NCBI GenBank assembly: GCA_032433595.1
Contig: JASWJB010000003.1
Location: 62,001-126,000, forward strand
Direction: 5' to 3'
Length of the DNA stretch: 64,000 nt
Source of the DNA: Conoideocrella luteorostrata
Lineage: Eukaryota; Ascomycota; Sordariomycetes; Hypocreales; Clavicipitaceae
Position numbers and translations under genes: made by a program
In this document: positions 21,093-31,560 of the stretch, piece after piece
Layout: each line of letters begins with the position of its first letter
How positions within the stretch are numbered: the stretch's first letter is position 1
Notes under the pieces: generated by a model
Told to the model about the DNA's origin: nothing
Databases searched by the model: none
What the model saw: the letters and a program-made list of their open reading frames with translations, nothing else

Positions 21093-22256
21093 ATGCATGA
21101 TATCACCACCATCACCATGCATGATATATCGACGACAACAAATGATACCATGACCCTTTTTTCCGTCTTGTATGACTCGACAAACAATCACTATTCATCC
21201 TCTACATCCTCTTCATACTACCCACGGCGGCGACCGGGCGAGCCATCGGCGCGGCGTCTAAGAAACGCCATGCAAACATCTTCACCACTGCTAAAACTCT
21301 CCAGCAGTATTGTATATCACATTTTCATGGAACTCCCTATGCACAGTCTGGTTGTATTATCGCAGACTTGCTTCTGGTTTCGATATTTAATCGAAGACCG
21401 CCACAGCTCCATGTTCTACGGTATGATGAAACATGCACGCGAGCGTTATCAATTCCTCCAGTGCCTTTTAAAGAATGACTTAAATCTTTGGGCTTGTGAA
21501 TTTTGTTTAGGGCAACACAAAGTGTCCTACTCGGACTACCCGCATTGCTCAGACCAAGCTGATTCGAAGCGAAGCTTGGTACAAGGCCACAAAGGGAGAC
21601 TGCCAAGAATCTGCTCATGCAGAGACAACGCCAAGTATCCGCGCTGCTGTCCCCGCCAGAACCAGAAAGAAGACGACAAACAGATGATCAATATTCAAGA
21701 GTCGCATATCCAGTTAGCACTTAAATACACACGCTTAATCCACCTCCTCGATGATGCCGCTCTACTCTACTTACACAATCTACTGGCACCGCATTTCTAC
21801 GAATTCTACAGCCAAAAAAAAAAAGACGTAATAAGTACCATGTATTATACAGTCATCCCTCGAGTGGTGAAAGGTAGATATCTTGTTTTCAAAGAGCGCC
21901 AGTGGGATGCGGCCGGGGATGACGGGCCTGGCTGTCACCCGACAAAGATCGGCCTATGCCCATGTCTGTTATTGGGGAGGAAGACATGGCTTGACGTTCC
22001 CGATGCGCGACAGTTTCCCACAACCTCTGATTTAGAACCCAGCATAGTCGCGTCATGTTCCGATTGCGAAGTCGAGTATACTATGTATGGTACACCTGAC
22101 ACAGGTGTTGTGCGGACGTGGCACGACTTTGGGACCGAGCTTCGTCAGCGCAAAGGCTATGGTGCTCGCGTAGTAGGGGTAAGGAGTGGAAGGGGCGTTG
22201 CGATGAGTACATGTGGAAGAATCCGTGTATTGTTTGAATCGATGAATTGGCTGTGA
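21093..22256 (+). CDS. F-box-like protein
   Basis: An intronless frame of 387 codons. Residues ~65-105 read LLKLSSSIVYHIFMELP, then LVVLSQTCFWFRYLI, the usual F-box-like layout in fungi (Leu-Pro helix, then a hydrophobic LSQTC segment). A cysteine-rich stretch follows at ~135-185 (CEFC, PHCSD, CSC, CC), possibly metal-binding, as seen in many fungal F-box-like proteins. The C-terminal half is basic and aromatic. The N-terminus carries a short duplicated motif (MHDIT/MHDIS) from the CACCATGCATGATAT repeat. The gene lies between LTR copies, so its expression could be affected by them. The target is unknown. Confidence 0.65.
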   Translation: MHDITTITMHDISTTTNDTMTLFSVLYDSTNNHYSSSTSSSYYPRRRPGEPSARRLRNAMQTSSPLLKLSSSIVYHIFMELPMHSLVVLSQTCFWFRYLIEDRHSSMFYGMMKHARERYQFLQCLLKNDLNLWACEFCLGQHKVSYSDYPHCSDQADSKRSLVQGHKGRLPRICSCRDNAKYPRCCPRQNQKEDDKQMINIQESHIQLALKYTRLIHLLDDAALLYLHNLLAPHFYEFYSQKKKDVISTMYYTVIPRVVKGRYLVFKERQWDAAGDDGPGCHPTKIGLCPCLLLGRKTWLDVPDARQFPTTSDLEPSIVASCSDCEVEYTMYGTPDTGVVRTWHDFGTELRQRKGYGARVVGVRSGRGVAMSTCGRIRVLFESMNWL

Positions 22257-22301
22257 TGATATAATGGCAGATCTCGGAGTCTAGGGCGCCGTTGTGGTGC
22301 G

Positions 22302-22705
22302 TTGATAGCTTGAGATGATAATTCTTGTGCTGTTGAAGAGCTCCATTCCTGTAGGAAGCAGGACTTCTGAGTCCAGAAGGTCTTACATTAAGCAATAAAA
22401 TGAAGCAAAATACATATATTAATCTCTGTGTTCCAAAAAAAAACGAAGAGGAAGAGAAGGAGAAAGAGAAAGAGGAGACGAGGAGCTCGTCAGTAGAAAT
22501 AGACAGCTTGTACACACCGAGGCACATGACTTGTTATCGTGTGCCTTATGAAGCTACATCGTGATCTGTGCATCATATTGTCCTTGGTGTTGTTGGCTGT
22601 GCCGAACGAGGGATTCCAACAGTTCCCCTCCTATTTATAGCTCTCTTTAGCGCTTATATTTCCCTCAATCTAGCTGCCTTAGGTCCAGATAGTAAGGTTT
22701 TCTGC
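22302..22705. repeat. older repeat family B, copy split by an LTR
   Basis: The left part 22302-22349 and right part 22622-22705 together match the continuous copy at 20469-20625. The solo LTR at 22350-22621 interrupts it. Differences between the copies are mostly transitions, consistent with age or with repeat-induced mutation. Confidence 0.65.
22350..22621 (-). mobile_element. solo LTR, family A, copy 4, nested insertion
   Basis: On the minus strand it runs from TGTTGGAATCCCTCGTTC (end at 22621) to CTTCCTACA (22350), so TG...CA ends are intact. The flanks ATTCC (22345-22349) and GTTCC (22622-22626) form a 5-bp target duplication with one transition. The empty site at about 20535 has the related word GTTTCC. 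There are no internal genes. Confidence 0.75.
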
Positions 22706-24938
22706 CTATATTGATTACTCCATACTGTCTCGGAGTGTGTTATTTCTGTTTCTCAAGACAAACATCTAAACTGGTTCCCACTCGTCCCAACTCACTTTCC
22801 TATTCCGCTCAGATGCAACTATTTACTCACAAATCCTCGACAGACATCTTTTCAGGGCTGCTAAATGCTATGCCGGCGAACTTGTGGCTGCCTACCTAAT
22901 TAGCAGCTCTAGAGATAGTGAACTAGGCGAATAGCGGCAAGGATGGCTTGCCTTGTTGGGGTGAACTACGGACAAGAATTCACAAGGAGGCTATAAAAAT
23001 GACAGACCTACATCTTGACCACCTAGCATAATTAAGACGCCTGGTTTCAATCGTTGTTTTCACCACTATAGAGCATATCATCTACACGGAATAAGCGAAG
23101 AAGAGGAAGAAGAAAATTTCGACCTCCCTAAAAGAGTTTAGAATGCTTAGTTTTATAGCTCCTTTATAATCAAAAATGCCTCATTTGCCTATATTTAAAC
23201 TATTTTTCCGCCTCAACCACCATTGTCTAACCACCGGCCGACGGCCAACGAAAAAGCCGCCTTCATCAAGTATTTTTAGTTTTTCGTTCCCATAGGCTTT
23301 TTTTGGTGCATCCATCCACTATTGGAAAAAAATACCCCAGTCAGCCCGCCGGCACACTGTACGGAGTATTTGCTGGCCCATCACCTCCAAGTCCTGTACT
23401 CCGTATGGCTGCTGGAGATACTAGTGGCGAGTGCCTACCTGATGTTTTCTTTATTTTTATGCATAATTTCTCTCTCGCCTGCTCTAGATTATACTCGTAT
23501 CTTATCGGGCGGTTGCCTTTTATAGGCGGTACGGATCCACCGCCGTTCAAATTCCAGTAGATAGAAGAAGATGAAGTGCAACTTGACCACGAATGCGGGT
23601 GAATCAGCTTGGCCACGATTGACAACCAACTTAACAGTTCTTGTAATATGGTCATGGTGATCAATGAAAGGTCCAAATAAACTACAAGTACTTAAATGAG
23701 CGACAAAGATAGAACACACAGCCTGCATAATAAAGAGATGTTCCATCCATCATTCGAACCTGTTGGAATACCCCGTCAAGCACACAGGCTAGGTTACGCG
23801 GCCAAGGTTATGGAGGCTTGAGCATGTGACCGCTGCCGACGCGCTAAAACCGACATTGCAGCCGACTCATCTCCTCTGCATTTACGTAACAGAAGCTGCG
23901 CAGTGAGTGACAGAGCACGCGGCCATATGATTTGTGATGGACTGATTGATAAAAATTGGGCTATCAATATTGCATCGGACGCATTATAACAAACGAGTAG
24001 ACGTATGCAGACACGCGGCCCTGATGGACTATGCTACAACCACGAGTAGCAGCGGTGCCTATGGCCATAATAAGCTTTTCTGCGCGAGTCCGTGGGCAAC
24101 TTCAGCGAATTATGCAGATCCCAATCCTCTAGAAGCATTCTTAAGCAACGTTCTGGAAAGCGGGCTTAGTGTAACTGCTGTCCCAGTTGCTCCACCGAGA
24201 CGTGTTCGTTTCATATAGCGTTTACTATTAGTGTGCGCTGGCTGGCCCGTGAGACGCTATGCTTAACGAATAAGAATATTAAGTATGGGTAATAACACTT
24301 CATGGCTAGTTTCTAACTAATGCCTGATTCATGAGGGACTGTAGAATCTCGACAGAAAGTGGGCGCTAGGTGTGGCAAGTTTATGTCGTCGCATGTTACC
24401 GTTTGGAGAACCTACATGGGCTGGTTTGTCGCTTATGCAAGGCCACACCAACTGCATGGGTACGTAAGGGTATATGCTTGCATGGAACACTCCACTCGAC
24501 TTCGGAAAGATAAGATAAATTAAAGTAATCTTACCCTCCGAATGTTCATGCTAGGAGGACCCATTATTTAGCAGTCTAGTTTTATGCTTCTGCATTTGTG
24601 AAGATAGATGAAACCCTGCCCCTATGCATTCTAGAGCACGAAAAATTCTTCTAGCCCCTGAAAGAGGCTTATATTTTCCTTCTGATGCTCACAGGCTTAA
24701 TGGATCATGCATCAACTACCGGCATCGGCTCCAGCTTTGGCAGAAAGCTAAGCCTACTTCCATGTTCAGTCCCAACTCAAAAATGTATTCTCCTTCCTTT
24801 TGGAGCTCTTCCTGTAATCGTTCATATAGTCGTTCATGATCTCAGAGGATGCTTTAGGTCCTATTCAACTTATTCAGCCAAATATTCCGCTAGGTCTTTA
24901 TTAAGAAAAACTAGTTTAAGATCACGTAAGAGTAAGCT
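22706..24938. other. gene-poor repeat-flanked region
   Basis: No gene with domain support is present. Two 9-mers TACGGAGTA/TACTCCGTA lie close together at 23360 and 23397. A plus-strand stretch at about 24027-24218 reads protein-like to its stop (Pro/Leu-rich, ending in a basic RRVRF), but without start or domain; it may be a gene tail. The rest is AT-rich. Confidence 0.4.
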
Positions 24939-25125
24939 TGTGGGTTGCACAGGGTTGTGCAATGATCTAGATCATCGGCTTCAAAGGTAATATATTAATA
25001 ATTGTCTGTGTCTATCTAAGAAGAAGAAAAGAAGTCATAGTGGAAGGCACGATATCGCCGTATAAATATCGTGGCTTGAAGGTGACCACGTGACGGGCTT
25101 AATGCTGCTTGGTGGCGTTCCAACA
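24939..25125 (-). mobile_element. solo LTR, family A, copy 5
   Basis: It runs TGTGGGTTGCACAG to GTTCCAACA on the plus strand, i.e. TG...CA in minus orientation, 187 bp. It is flanked by a perfect 5-bp duplication AAGCT (24934-24938 and 25126-25130). It shares GGTTGCACAGGGTTGTGCAA and CGTATAAATATCG with the other copies. The perfect duplication suggests that it is the youngest of the family here. Confidence 0.8.
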
Positions 25126-25476
25126 AAGCTATCGGGTACTAGCTACCATCAAAATCGTGTAAGCTATTTGCCTTTAGTTGCCTAGTCCATCCGAGTCAGA
25201 GTTAAGGCCACTGTGGGGTTTGGCGTTCTGCGCCTTTAAACTGCTTCAGATGTAGACCGGAACTGCTCCTTCTGTTATGACACTCTGTTCCCGAACCTAC
25301 TTGTATCCGGCCAGATATAAAAACGGCATCTGCACCATGCTATACAGTTATTATTATCGAAGCTTAGCAGAATCCCCTTGACTTATGAACTCCCTGCTTC
25401 TTATAACTTTGCTCAGATCTCACCTTAAAAAGATTTACTTTGTATTTTTACTGGCAATTAAAGCGCAAAAGACAAT
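25126..25476. promoter_or_regulatory. promoter region of the TNT-domain gene
   Basis: A TATA-like AGATATAAAAAC at 25312-25323 and AT-rich sequence lead into the start codon at 25477. The solo LTR ends 350 bp upstream of the start. Confidence 0.4.
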
Positions 25477-26275
25477 ATGCAGGCGTCGTTTGCATCTCTG
25501 TCTTTGATACTTGCCTTTATCGAGCTACCCTTAGCCGCCGCGTTCTTACCACCCCCGGAGTATGATGAGCCTATCGATTGTCGAGGCACTGCTTTTAACG
25601 CAACATTAACGCGCTTTTATGTCTGCGGCGATGCGCGCCTTGGACCAAAGCTCCTTGGGAGCAAAGCTACCGAAGACAAATCGCTTCCCGTGACCAAAAT
25701 CCTGGATTGCATTTTGCAAGGTTACGACCGCCTGGGGGGGGAGAAAACGGCGGCCGGCTTCCTGTCGCGGTATACTAACAAAGACGGATGGGATTATCCC
25801 AACCCAAAATGGCATGGATATAATACCACCGCCCCGCATACATTTCCTGAAGGGACGACGATGAACGAAGGGGACTATGTGGATCGATTTGGTCACGATG
25901 GTGGTACGTCGACTATTCTTTGTGAAGCAACACAGAATTATATAAGATTTCTAACTTGATGTTTCCTCCCTAGGGCAATTTCTTGCTCCTTTAGGCACTC
26001 TGTATTCAAAGCGATCTATTCCACCTTCTAACCTCAATCCCGATCCATTTTGGCCGGTTCCTAAGAACATATATAACAACTACCACGTCTACCGAGTCAT
26101 AAAACCGTTTAAAGTTTATAACGGATCTATTGCGGCAGGATTTGGCCAACCAGGGCAAGGGAGACAGTATTACACTAAAAAAGTACCCATTCATACTCTA
26201 CTAAAGGGTGGCGATCTTGAGGAGGTTGATCCTGCCGACGTAGTGGACGAGGTATTGAAAAGAGGCTGTAAGTAG
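25477..26275 (+). CDS. secreted TNT-domain NAD glycohydrolase, one intron
   Basis: Exons 25477-25903 and 25974-26275 are joined over a 70-nt intron (GTACGT donor, CCCTAG acceptor). The phase fits exactly, giving 242 residues. There is a signal peptide (residues 1-~21, Leu/Ala-rich). The N-terminal part has the two-cysteine 'CRGT...FYVCGD' region of fungal members. The C-terminal TNT domain is clear: DRFGHDGGQFLAP, GTLYSKRSIPPSNL, YHVYRV, then GFGQPGQGRQYY. The last motif holds the conserved Gln and the YY near the NAD pocket. Fungal TNT proteins are surface or secreted NAD+ glycohydrolases related to the tuberculosis necrotizing toxin C-domain; activity here is inferred. Length and motifs look intact. 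No immunity-type neighbour is evident. Confidence 0.85.
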
Positions 26276-26799
26276 TTTGCTTTGAATAGTATCTTAGGAT
26301 CTTAGAAGCTATACAGAGCTATATCTACGAGCTACGGAGTACCTTCCGTGAGGGCAAGACTAGCTTTCAAATCAGTTACCTCGACTGTGAGAGTTGATAG
26401 AAAGTTTTTAGAAGTTAAGAACTCAGTGAACTTAGTTATAAAGCCTGTCAAAACCAAGATTGTGACTCAGAGCGCTAGTGGTTGAAGGTAGGCGGAACGT
26501 TAGCACATAGGGGGGGGGAGGTTAACTTACCAAGCTCTCGTAAGACGTACTAATTTACTCAAACAAATAGAAAAAAATATTAGAATAAGCTAGAAGGTGA
26601 AAATGTCTCTTAAACAGCTTAGACCCGCTGACTTACTCGTAATATTGTCTAGTTGGTGATTTGTAGAGTTTTAGTCCGATTGTGCGGTTGTGTCACGACT
26701 GTGGTTCTAATATAGCAGAATGAAGGGCAAGACTTCTCGTATATTCGTTACTCGGCAGCAACTAGGTTACTCGCGTATTCAAGCGTGAGTTAAAACCGG
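26276..26799. other. intergenic, no gene seen
   Basis: Contains the 3' flank of the TNT gene. The 9-mer TACGGAGTA is at 26333-26341 and a run of nine G at 26510-26518. Homology of the GGCT-like gene stops at about 26810, so a lost final exon of that gene may once have been here. Confidence 0.4.
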
Positions 26800-27306
26800 C
26801 TAATAAACACTCACTATGTATCGCTGACTAGGTGTCGCATTGGGTCGGAAGGGATATTTCGCTTCCAGAGTAAAAACTGTCAATTTTGGTCCCATGGTGC
26901 CGGAATCCGGTTCAGCATGGCGAAACACATCGGCCTCGAGCGCGATGTCTCGACAAGCCGAGCCACCATCTTCGCTCTTGACCAACGTAACGTAGTCCGC
27001 CCTTGTGATGAGGTACGCAATCCCATGGATTGGCGGTAGAGGAGCTGGCGATCCGCGCCTGAGCACTGTATTCACATCAACATGTGACATGTTGGCGATG
27101 CTGGCCATTGAGGGTTCGCTGTACGGCATTCCAAAAATTTTAAAGGTCAAAACATAAGTCGGAATCTTGACCAGGGCTTGTTCTAGAGGTTTAATTCCGC
27201 GATTGACCATGATGAATGATCTCATGTTGGAGCCATAGGCAAAATACCAAACAGTGTCGGCAATTAGCATATTCACTCCCTCGACCGTCTCCGATTTCTC
27301 GCTCAT
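26800..27306 (-). CDS. gamma-glutamylcyclotransferase-like protein (GliK-like), possibly 3'-truncated
   Basis: A frame of 168 codons from ATG 27306. It has the GGCT signature WYFAYGSNM near residue 20. Then come RGIKPLEQALVKIP, a YVLTFKIFGMPYSEPSMASI segment, HGIAYLI, and VKSEDGG with the expected catalytic Glu. This matches fungal GliK-type enzymes, which release 5-oxoproline from gamma-glutamyl groups in epipolythiodioxopiperazine (ETP) pathways. The frame ends right after SQRYI with GTGAGT, a perfect intron donor. Family members continue about 60 residues more, so the real gene may splice on, or its last exon is lost. I found no matching exon downstream. The next genes are not linked closely, but a GliT-like enzyme is 5.5 kb away. 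Confidence 0.7.
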   Translation of the reverse strand: MSEKSETVEGVNMLIADTVWYFAYGSNMRSFIMVNRGIKPLEQALVKIPTYVLTFKIFGMPYSEPSMASIANMSHVDVNTVLRRGSPAPLPPIHGIAYLITRADYVTLVKSEDGGSACRDIALEADVFRHAEPDSGTMGPKLTVFTLEAKYPFRPNATPSQRYIVSVY

Positions 27307-29911
27307 TATGTGTGAGGAACAAGAGTCGATAGACAAGTGTCACTTGCAACGACAGAATCAATGGATGGAAACAAGTGATTGCGAAAGTCCAGATCGAAAA
27401 GAAAATGCTCAGAATACGATGAAGCAATATTGTAAATGCGTGGAGAAATGCAGTGAAATGTAGCAGGGCTATTTATGCGCGACCGGTCACCGTTGGTTCT
27501 CTTATGGGGCATGCTCAAGCCGTCCGCTCATCGTAGTAGTTGTTGTCGGAGTAGTATATGGTTGCTACGTGGCTAATAAGGCTGGCATCTGCCATCTAGC
27601 ATTTTCGTTTCTAGGCTTTGACGTATTTCATGAAAGCCCGTGTAGCGTTCAATCGTTACCTTGTCATCCAGCCTTATATCGCTCTACATGAGTTCGTGGG
27701 GCTTAACCGTTCCGGCAGGTGAACTTGAAGACCATTCTCCAAGTTTTCATAGTTCAATAAGCGGCGACTGAAGCGGTGCCTGCTGCCGACGACGCATTAG
27801 TGTATCGTGAGTTTGTGAGAAGAGAAGGCTTGTGTTTTAGCCTGCCTTCAATACCGCGTACCGTCGAGTCGCCTTGTTGCATTTTTCCGTCGGAGATTTC
27901 CTTCTCAAGTAAAACGACAGGTTTTTTCTCTAAGTGCCAGTGTATCTCATCATCTATTGTCGATGCGTCGTCCATTGCCTACACCGAAACCGAAAATGTC
28001 CAACTATTCCTATGACGTGCCCGTATGCACATTGCTCTAAAGCTATTAGCTTGAGATGATAAAGATAACGACTCAATATTACAATACCTGTTCTAATTTA
28101 TGTGAAAATACTTCCTTCCGCCTTCGAAAATTCATCGTCCAATGGCATAAATGCAGCAATTGAGGACTAATGTCGTCCTTTGCAACTAAGTCAGCCGAGG
28201 TATTCGCTTACCCTAGACGGTCTCTAAATCCCGCACAAAATACTTTTTTTTTTGCCTATTTAGTTTTCAAGATATTATGTTATTTTCTTATGCGCTACAG
28301 TTATGAATACGTATCTCTTGAGTTGCAAGGCATCAGAACACTAAATATACGCTGCATAAAAACTTTAAGCGCTTGTAATAGCTTTATTACCGCGAGGTTG
28401 GAACACGCGCTTCCTCTTCTGACATAGCAGAAGTGGCTCTCCCTCTAAGGCATTAACATCAACAATATCTATGCCTGTGTGTATCATTTATTCAGGTCCG
28501 TTGTATACATTTTTGGTGTGAGACGGGATTAATAGTCCCCGCTGACCCAGCCTCTCCGTAGAATCCGCCATTCGGGACAGTTTCACACCGGTAAGATAAT
28601 TAATAAATAAAATGAGTCAGACAAAATTCACTTAGTGTCGATCTCTCTCTATACTCAATCTATCGATAAGTATCTACGTAGCGTAGTTCTCATTACTGTA
28701 TGTATGTGTATTTTCCGTCCGGCGGTCAAGGGCCGCTCAGGTCCCCTAGAAATGTGCATAGGGGGGCAGACACCGCTCGTTGTTGCCCTTGGCGATGTGT
28801 GGCGGCTGCTTCATGTTGTGGGTAAACGCGAGCGAGTCAATGGCATTGGCAGCGATGTTGCTATACGTCGGTGCAGAAGCGCACTTGGCGCTAGAGAGTC
28901 CTTGTTTCCAAAATTCGAGAAAGCTGCTGGAGAAGTGCTTTGTAAAATCACGTTGCCGTCCGGATGTGAACTCTTAGCAGCCTTCGTTGAAGTCTGCTGA
29001 GAAGGCCCGGAAACCTTGAAGTTTGGTGTTTCATGCAGCGGCTTGTGCGATGACGACCTGGTCGGCGGCTTGTGCGATGACGACCTGGTCGGCAGCTTCC
29101 GCGATGTTAATAGGTGACCTGCTCCTCATGTATGACCGACGCAGGCAGGGTAAAGAAGTCACCGAGCTGCTGTTCTTCCACTATAGCAGGATTGCATACC
29201 CAGGCGAGTGGCGCTGATGGCGTTTGGACGGTCCTGCCACGTGCAGGTGAAACGCCAATGTCGGTCTCGACGGGTGAGCCGTCTCGAAGGAAGGCTGCGG
29301 GTGCTGTCACAAGCTACATAAAATGCATTATTCACGCTATTAGTGTGGAGCTTCACCTTTTACTGAATTTTGTCACAGCCCTGAGCTAAATTCTTGGGTG
29401 TATGTATAGATGCCGAGATCGACCCAATCCGGCTCAAAAGGGGGGCTAAAGGTCGCCGTCGCCGTCGCAGCTGCGCAACGTGCAAATATTGATGTTTTGT
29501 GTCATGTTCACATATCGATAACAGTTACGAGTTTTTTCTTAACAGTACGTGTCAAGAAAGTTACAATACAAGGAAATGTGGGCGTCTAGAAGCATGGCGT
29601 TGTTCGGCTTCCGGAGAGGCTTAGGCTGCCGACTGTTCCCCATTGGGCGCCTATCTGAGTCGCTTATCAAGCAGCCTCTTCGTTAAGGGCACAAGTCTAT
29701 CAACCTAGTTGCGACGTATCTCCTTCCTCTGTGCCCGAATAAAGCTGGTGGTTTGATGTTTGATCTCTGGTACAGCGATTGCGCGTCGCACAGCAACCAC
29801 AGTATTTGTATACATCTACTACAGCTGGGTCTCGTCTTGATTGGATCTGCTACCTTCCAATCCGTTCCACCAGTCGGATAGAATGCGCACGTGCACGTCG
29901 TCCGCATCATT
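27307..29911. other. long gene-poor region with relics
   Basis: No intact gene. A 73-codon minus-strand frame (27754-27975) is Lys/Glu-rich and could be an exon relic. A fragment of repeat family B is near 28048-28066. The 28,700-29,400 part is richer in G+C, with protein-like but broken frames, and includes a 27-bp tandem repeat at 29037-29105. It may be the remains of the 5' part (for example a NACHT or effector domain) of the ankyrin gene that follows, but no Walker motif was seen. Confidence 0.35.
29037..29105 (+). repeat. 27-bp minisatellite, about 2.6 units
   Basis: The word GCTTGTGCGATGACGACCTG recurs exactly 27 bp apart (29041 and 29068), with a third, diverged start at 29095. Twenty-seven is a multiple of three, so in one frame it would add nine-residue units. 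It lies in a broken coding-like stretch. Confidence 0.75.
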
Positions 29912-30913
29912 ATGTCCTCAAAAGCATTAATCGGGGACCAGGAGCTCAACTCGAAGATCTTCCAGGGAGGACAGCGTGTAGCTGGCGTTCTTCCTGCTGC
30001 TGCGACAGTATCGACCGAAGAATACTCGACGCGAACTCTATCTAGCCGAGAAGACCAGCCCAGATCCACATCCGAGAATCCAAAGTTACCGAAGAAGACC
30101 GATGGCTCCGAAACGGACGACCGAAGTCTACTTCTGGTGGCTGCCAGCAAAGGGCACGTTGCGGGAGTCAAGCTGCTGCTCCAGAATGGGACCAACGCCG
30201 ATGTCAAGGACACCGAGTATGGGAGGACACCCCTACGGTGGGCGGCTTGGAAAGGACATGATAGGGTGGTTAAGCTTTTGCTCGACCACGGCGCCGACTT
30301 TGATTTGGAGGACAAGTTGTGTCAGACGCCGCTACTGGGAGCCGTTGTAAAACGACACCAGGCGGTGGTCGAGCTGTTGCTCGAGAACAACGCCGACGTC
30401 GAAGTGAAGGACGAATTTGGCCTGATGCCACTGCTGTGGGCTGCATGGAACGGGGACGACGTAGTTCTTGAGCTGCTACTCGAGCAAGTCGCCAGTGCCG
30501 CCGTAAAGGACACTGAGTACGGACGGACCCCGCTATGTTGGGCCGCCTTCAAAGGACGGGAAGAGATGGTTAAGATTTTGCTCGAAAAGGGTGCTGAAGT
30601 CGAGGCAACGGATAATTTTGCCCAATTATGGGCTGCCAGGAATGGCTATGAGGCGGTGGTCAAGCTGCTGCTCGACAAAGGTGTCAACATCAAGGCGAAA
30701 GATGCCGAGCATGGGCGGACGCCAGCCTGGTGGGCAGCTTGGAATGGACACAATGACGTGGTCAAATTGTTGGTTGACAATGGTGCTAAGCTTGAGTCGG
30801 AGGACAATTTTGGTCAAACTCCGCTTTTGTGCGCCGCCAGAAATGGGCACGAGGCCGTAGTTGAGCTATTACTCAAGAAGCGCGCCAACGTCGAGATGAA
30901 GGACGGGGAGTAA
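29912..30913 (+). CDS. ankyrin-repeat protein, C-terminally truncated by a stop codon
   Basis: The frame from ATG 29912 gives 333 residues. After a ~70-residue Ser/Thr-rich lead come about eight ankyrin repeats of 33-34 residues, with phrases such as EYGRTPLRWAAWKGHD, VVKLLLDHGAD, QTPLLGAV and NGHEAVVELLL. One repeat (near 30600-30640) lacks three residues of its TPLL turn. The frame ends at TAA (30911-30913), exactly where a Tyr codon is expected in the repeated 'EYG' motif. The next ~55 bases continue in frame as another repeat (QMSRAARNGYKMLL). So the stop is probably a mutation and the gene may be a 3' part of a longer NLR-type protein. Ankyrin repeats mediate protein binding; no partner can be named. 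Confidence 0.72.
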   Translation: MSSKALIGDQELNSKIFQGGQRVAGVLPAAATVSTEEYSTRTLSSREDQPRSTSENPKLPKKTDGSETDDRSLLLVAASKGHVAGVKLLLQNGTNADVKDTEYGRTPLRWAAWKGHDRVVKLLLDHGADFDLEDKLCQTPLLGAVVKRHQAVVELLLENNADVEVKDEFGLMPLLWAAWNGDDVVLELLLEQVASAAVKDTEYGRTPLCWAAFKGREEMVKILLEKGAEVEATDNFAQLWAARNGYEAVVKLLLDKGVNIKAKDAEHGRTPAWWAAWNGHNDVVKLLVDNGAKLESEDNFGQTPLLCAARNGHEAVVELLLKKRANVEMKDGE

Positions 30914-31274
30914 GGACAAACACAAATGTCACGGGCTGCCAGGAATGGCTACAAAATGCTATTAAACCCTTAAACGAAACATCATAGTAGGACAAGCCCT
31001 TTTCTCTTTAGGATGAGTGTTGATAAGGTGGGACAATGCCACGGTCGGGTTGCTCGTCCGAAGCAAGCATGATGTGCTATTGTCGGATAACACTGCCTCT
31101 ATTGATTGAACTCGCAAGTGTCAATGCCCCGGCGGCGATGATGCAATAGTAAGTCATAAAGCTGATGTCTTACGACCAGCAGTATTCCAGTAAGTGTTTA
31201 AATTCATATGATTCCGCCGCATTAGATTGGAAATAAAGAATCTCGTTGTCCAGCTATCTGAAGAGTCATGTTGA
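30914..31274. other. 3' remains of the ankyrin gene and spacer
   Basis: Bases 30914-30975 still encode one more ankyrin repeat in the same frame as the gene to the left. After that no coding signal is seen. Confidence 0.5.
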
Positions 31275-31560
31275 GTGACGGTTATGAGCCCGATTTGCAC
31301 ACCGGATTCTGTCTACAAAAGGAAAGCTTCCACCGCATTAAACACCGATTATCATGCCGCTGAAGGCCACCTAGCCTCTTGTTGGATCATCCTCAAAGGA
31401 CTCGGTAAATGGAACGGGTGGATTATTGTAATCTGCAAGTTCGCGAACAACCAGCAAGTCTGGGAACATGTTGACCCGACGTCGTACAGAAGCCAGTTTT
31501 GATCCTGACCCGCTGGTACGGCCTATTGCAGGCGGTGCAGGTAGCCTCACTGACGGCTCC
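31275..31560 (+). pseudogene. retrotransposon gag-like fragment
   Basis: The frame reads ILKGLGKWNGWI, IVICKFANNQQVWEHVDP and further residues. This is the L-x-G-x-x-NW-x-W-x-x-x-I...VWxYVxP pattern of the N-terminal Gag region in Copia-type fungal elements. A stop at 31500 cuts it; coding similarity seems to continue weakly to about 31560. No protease, integrase or reverse transcriptase was found nearby, so it is an isolated relic. Confidence 0.5.
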
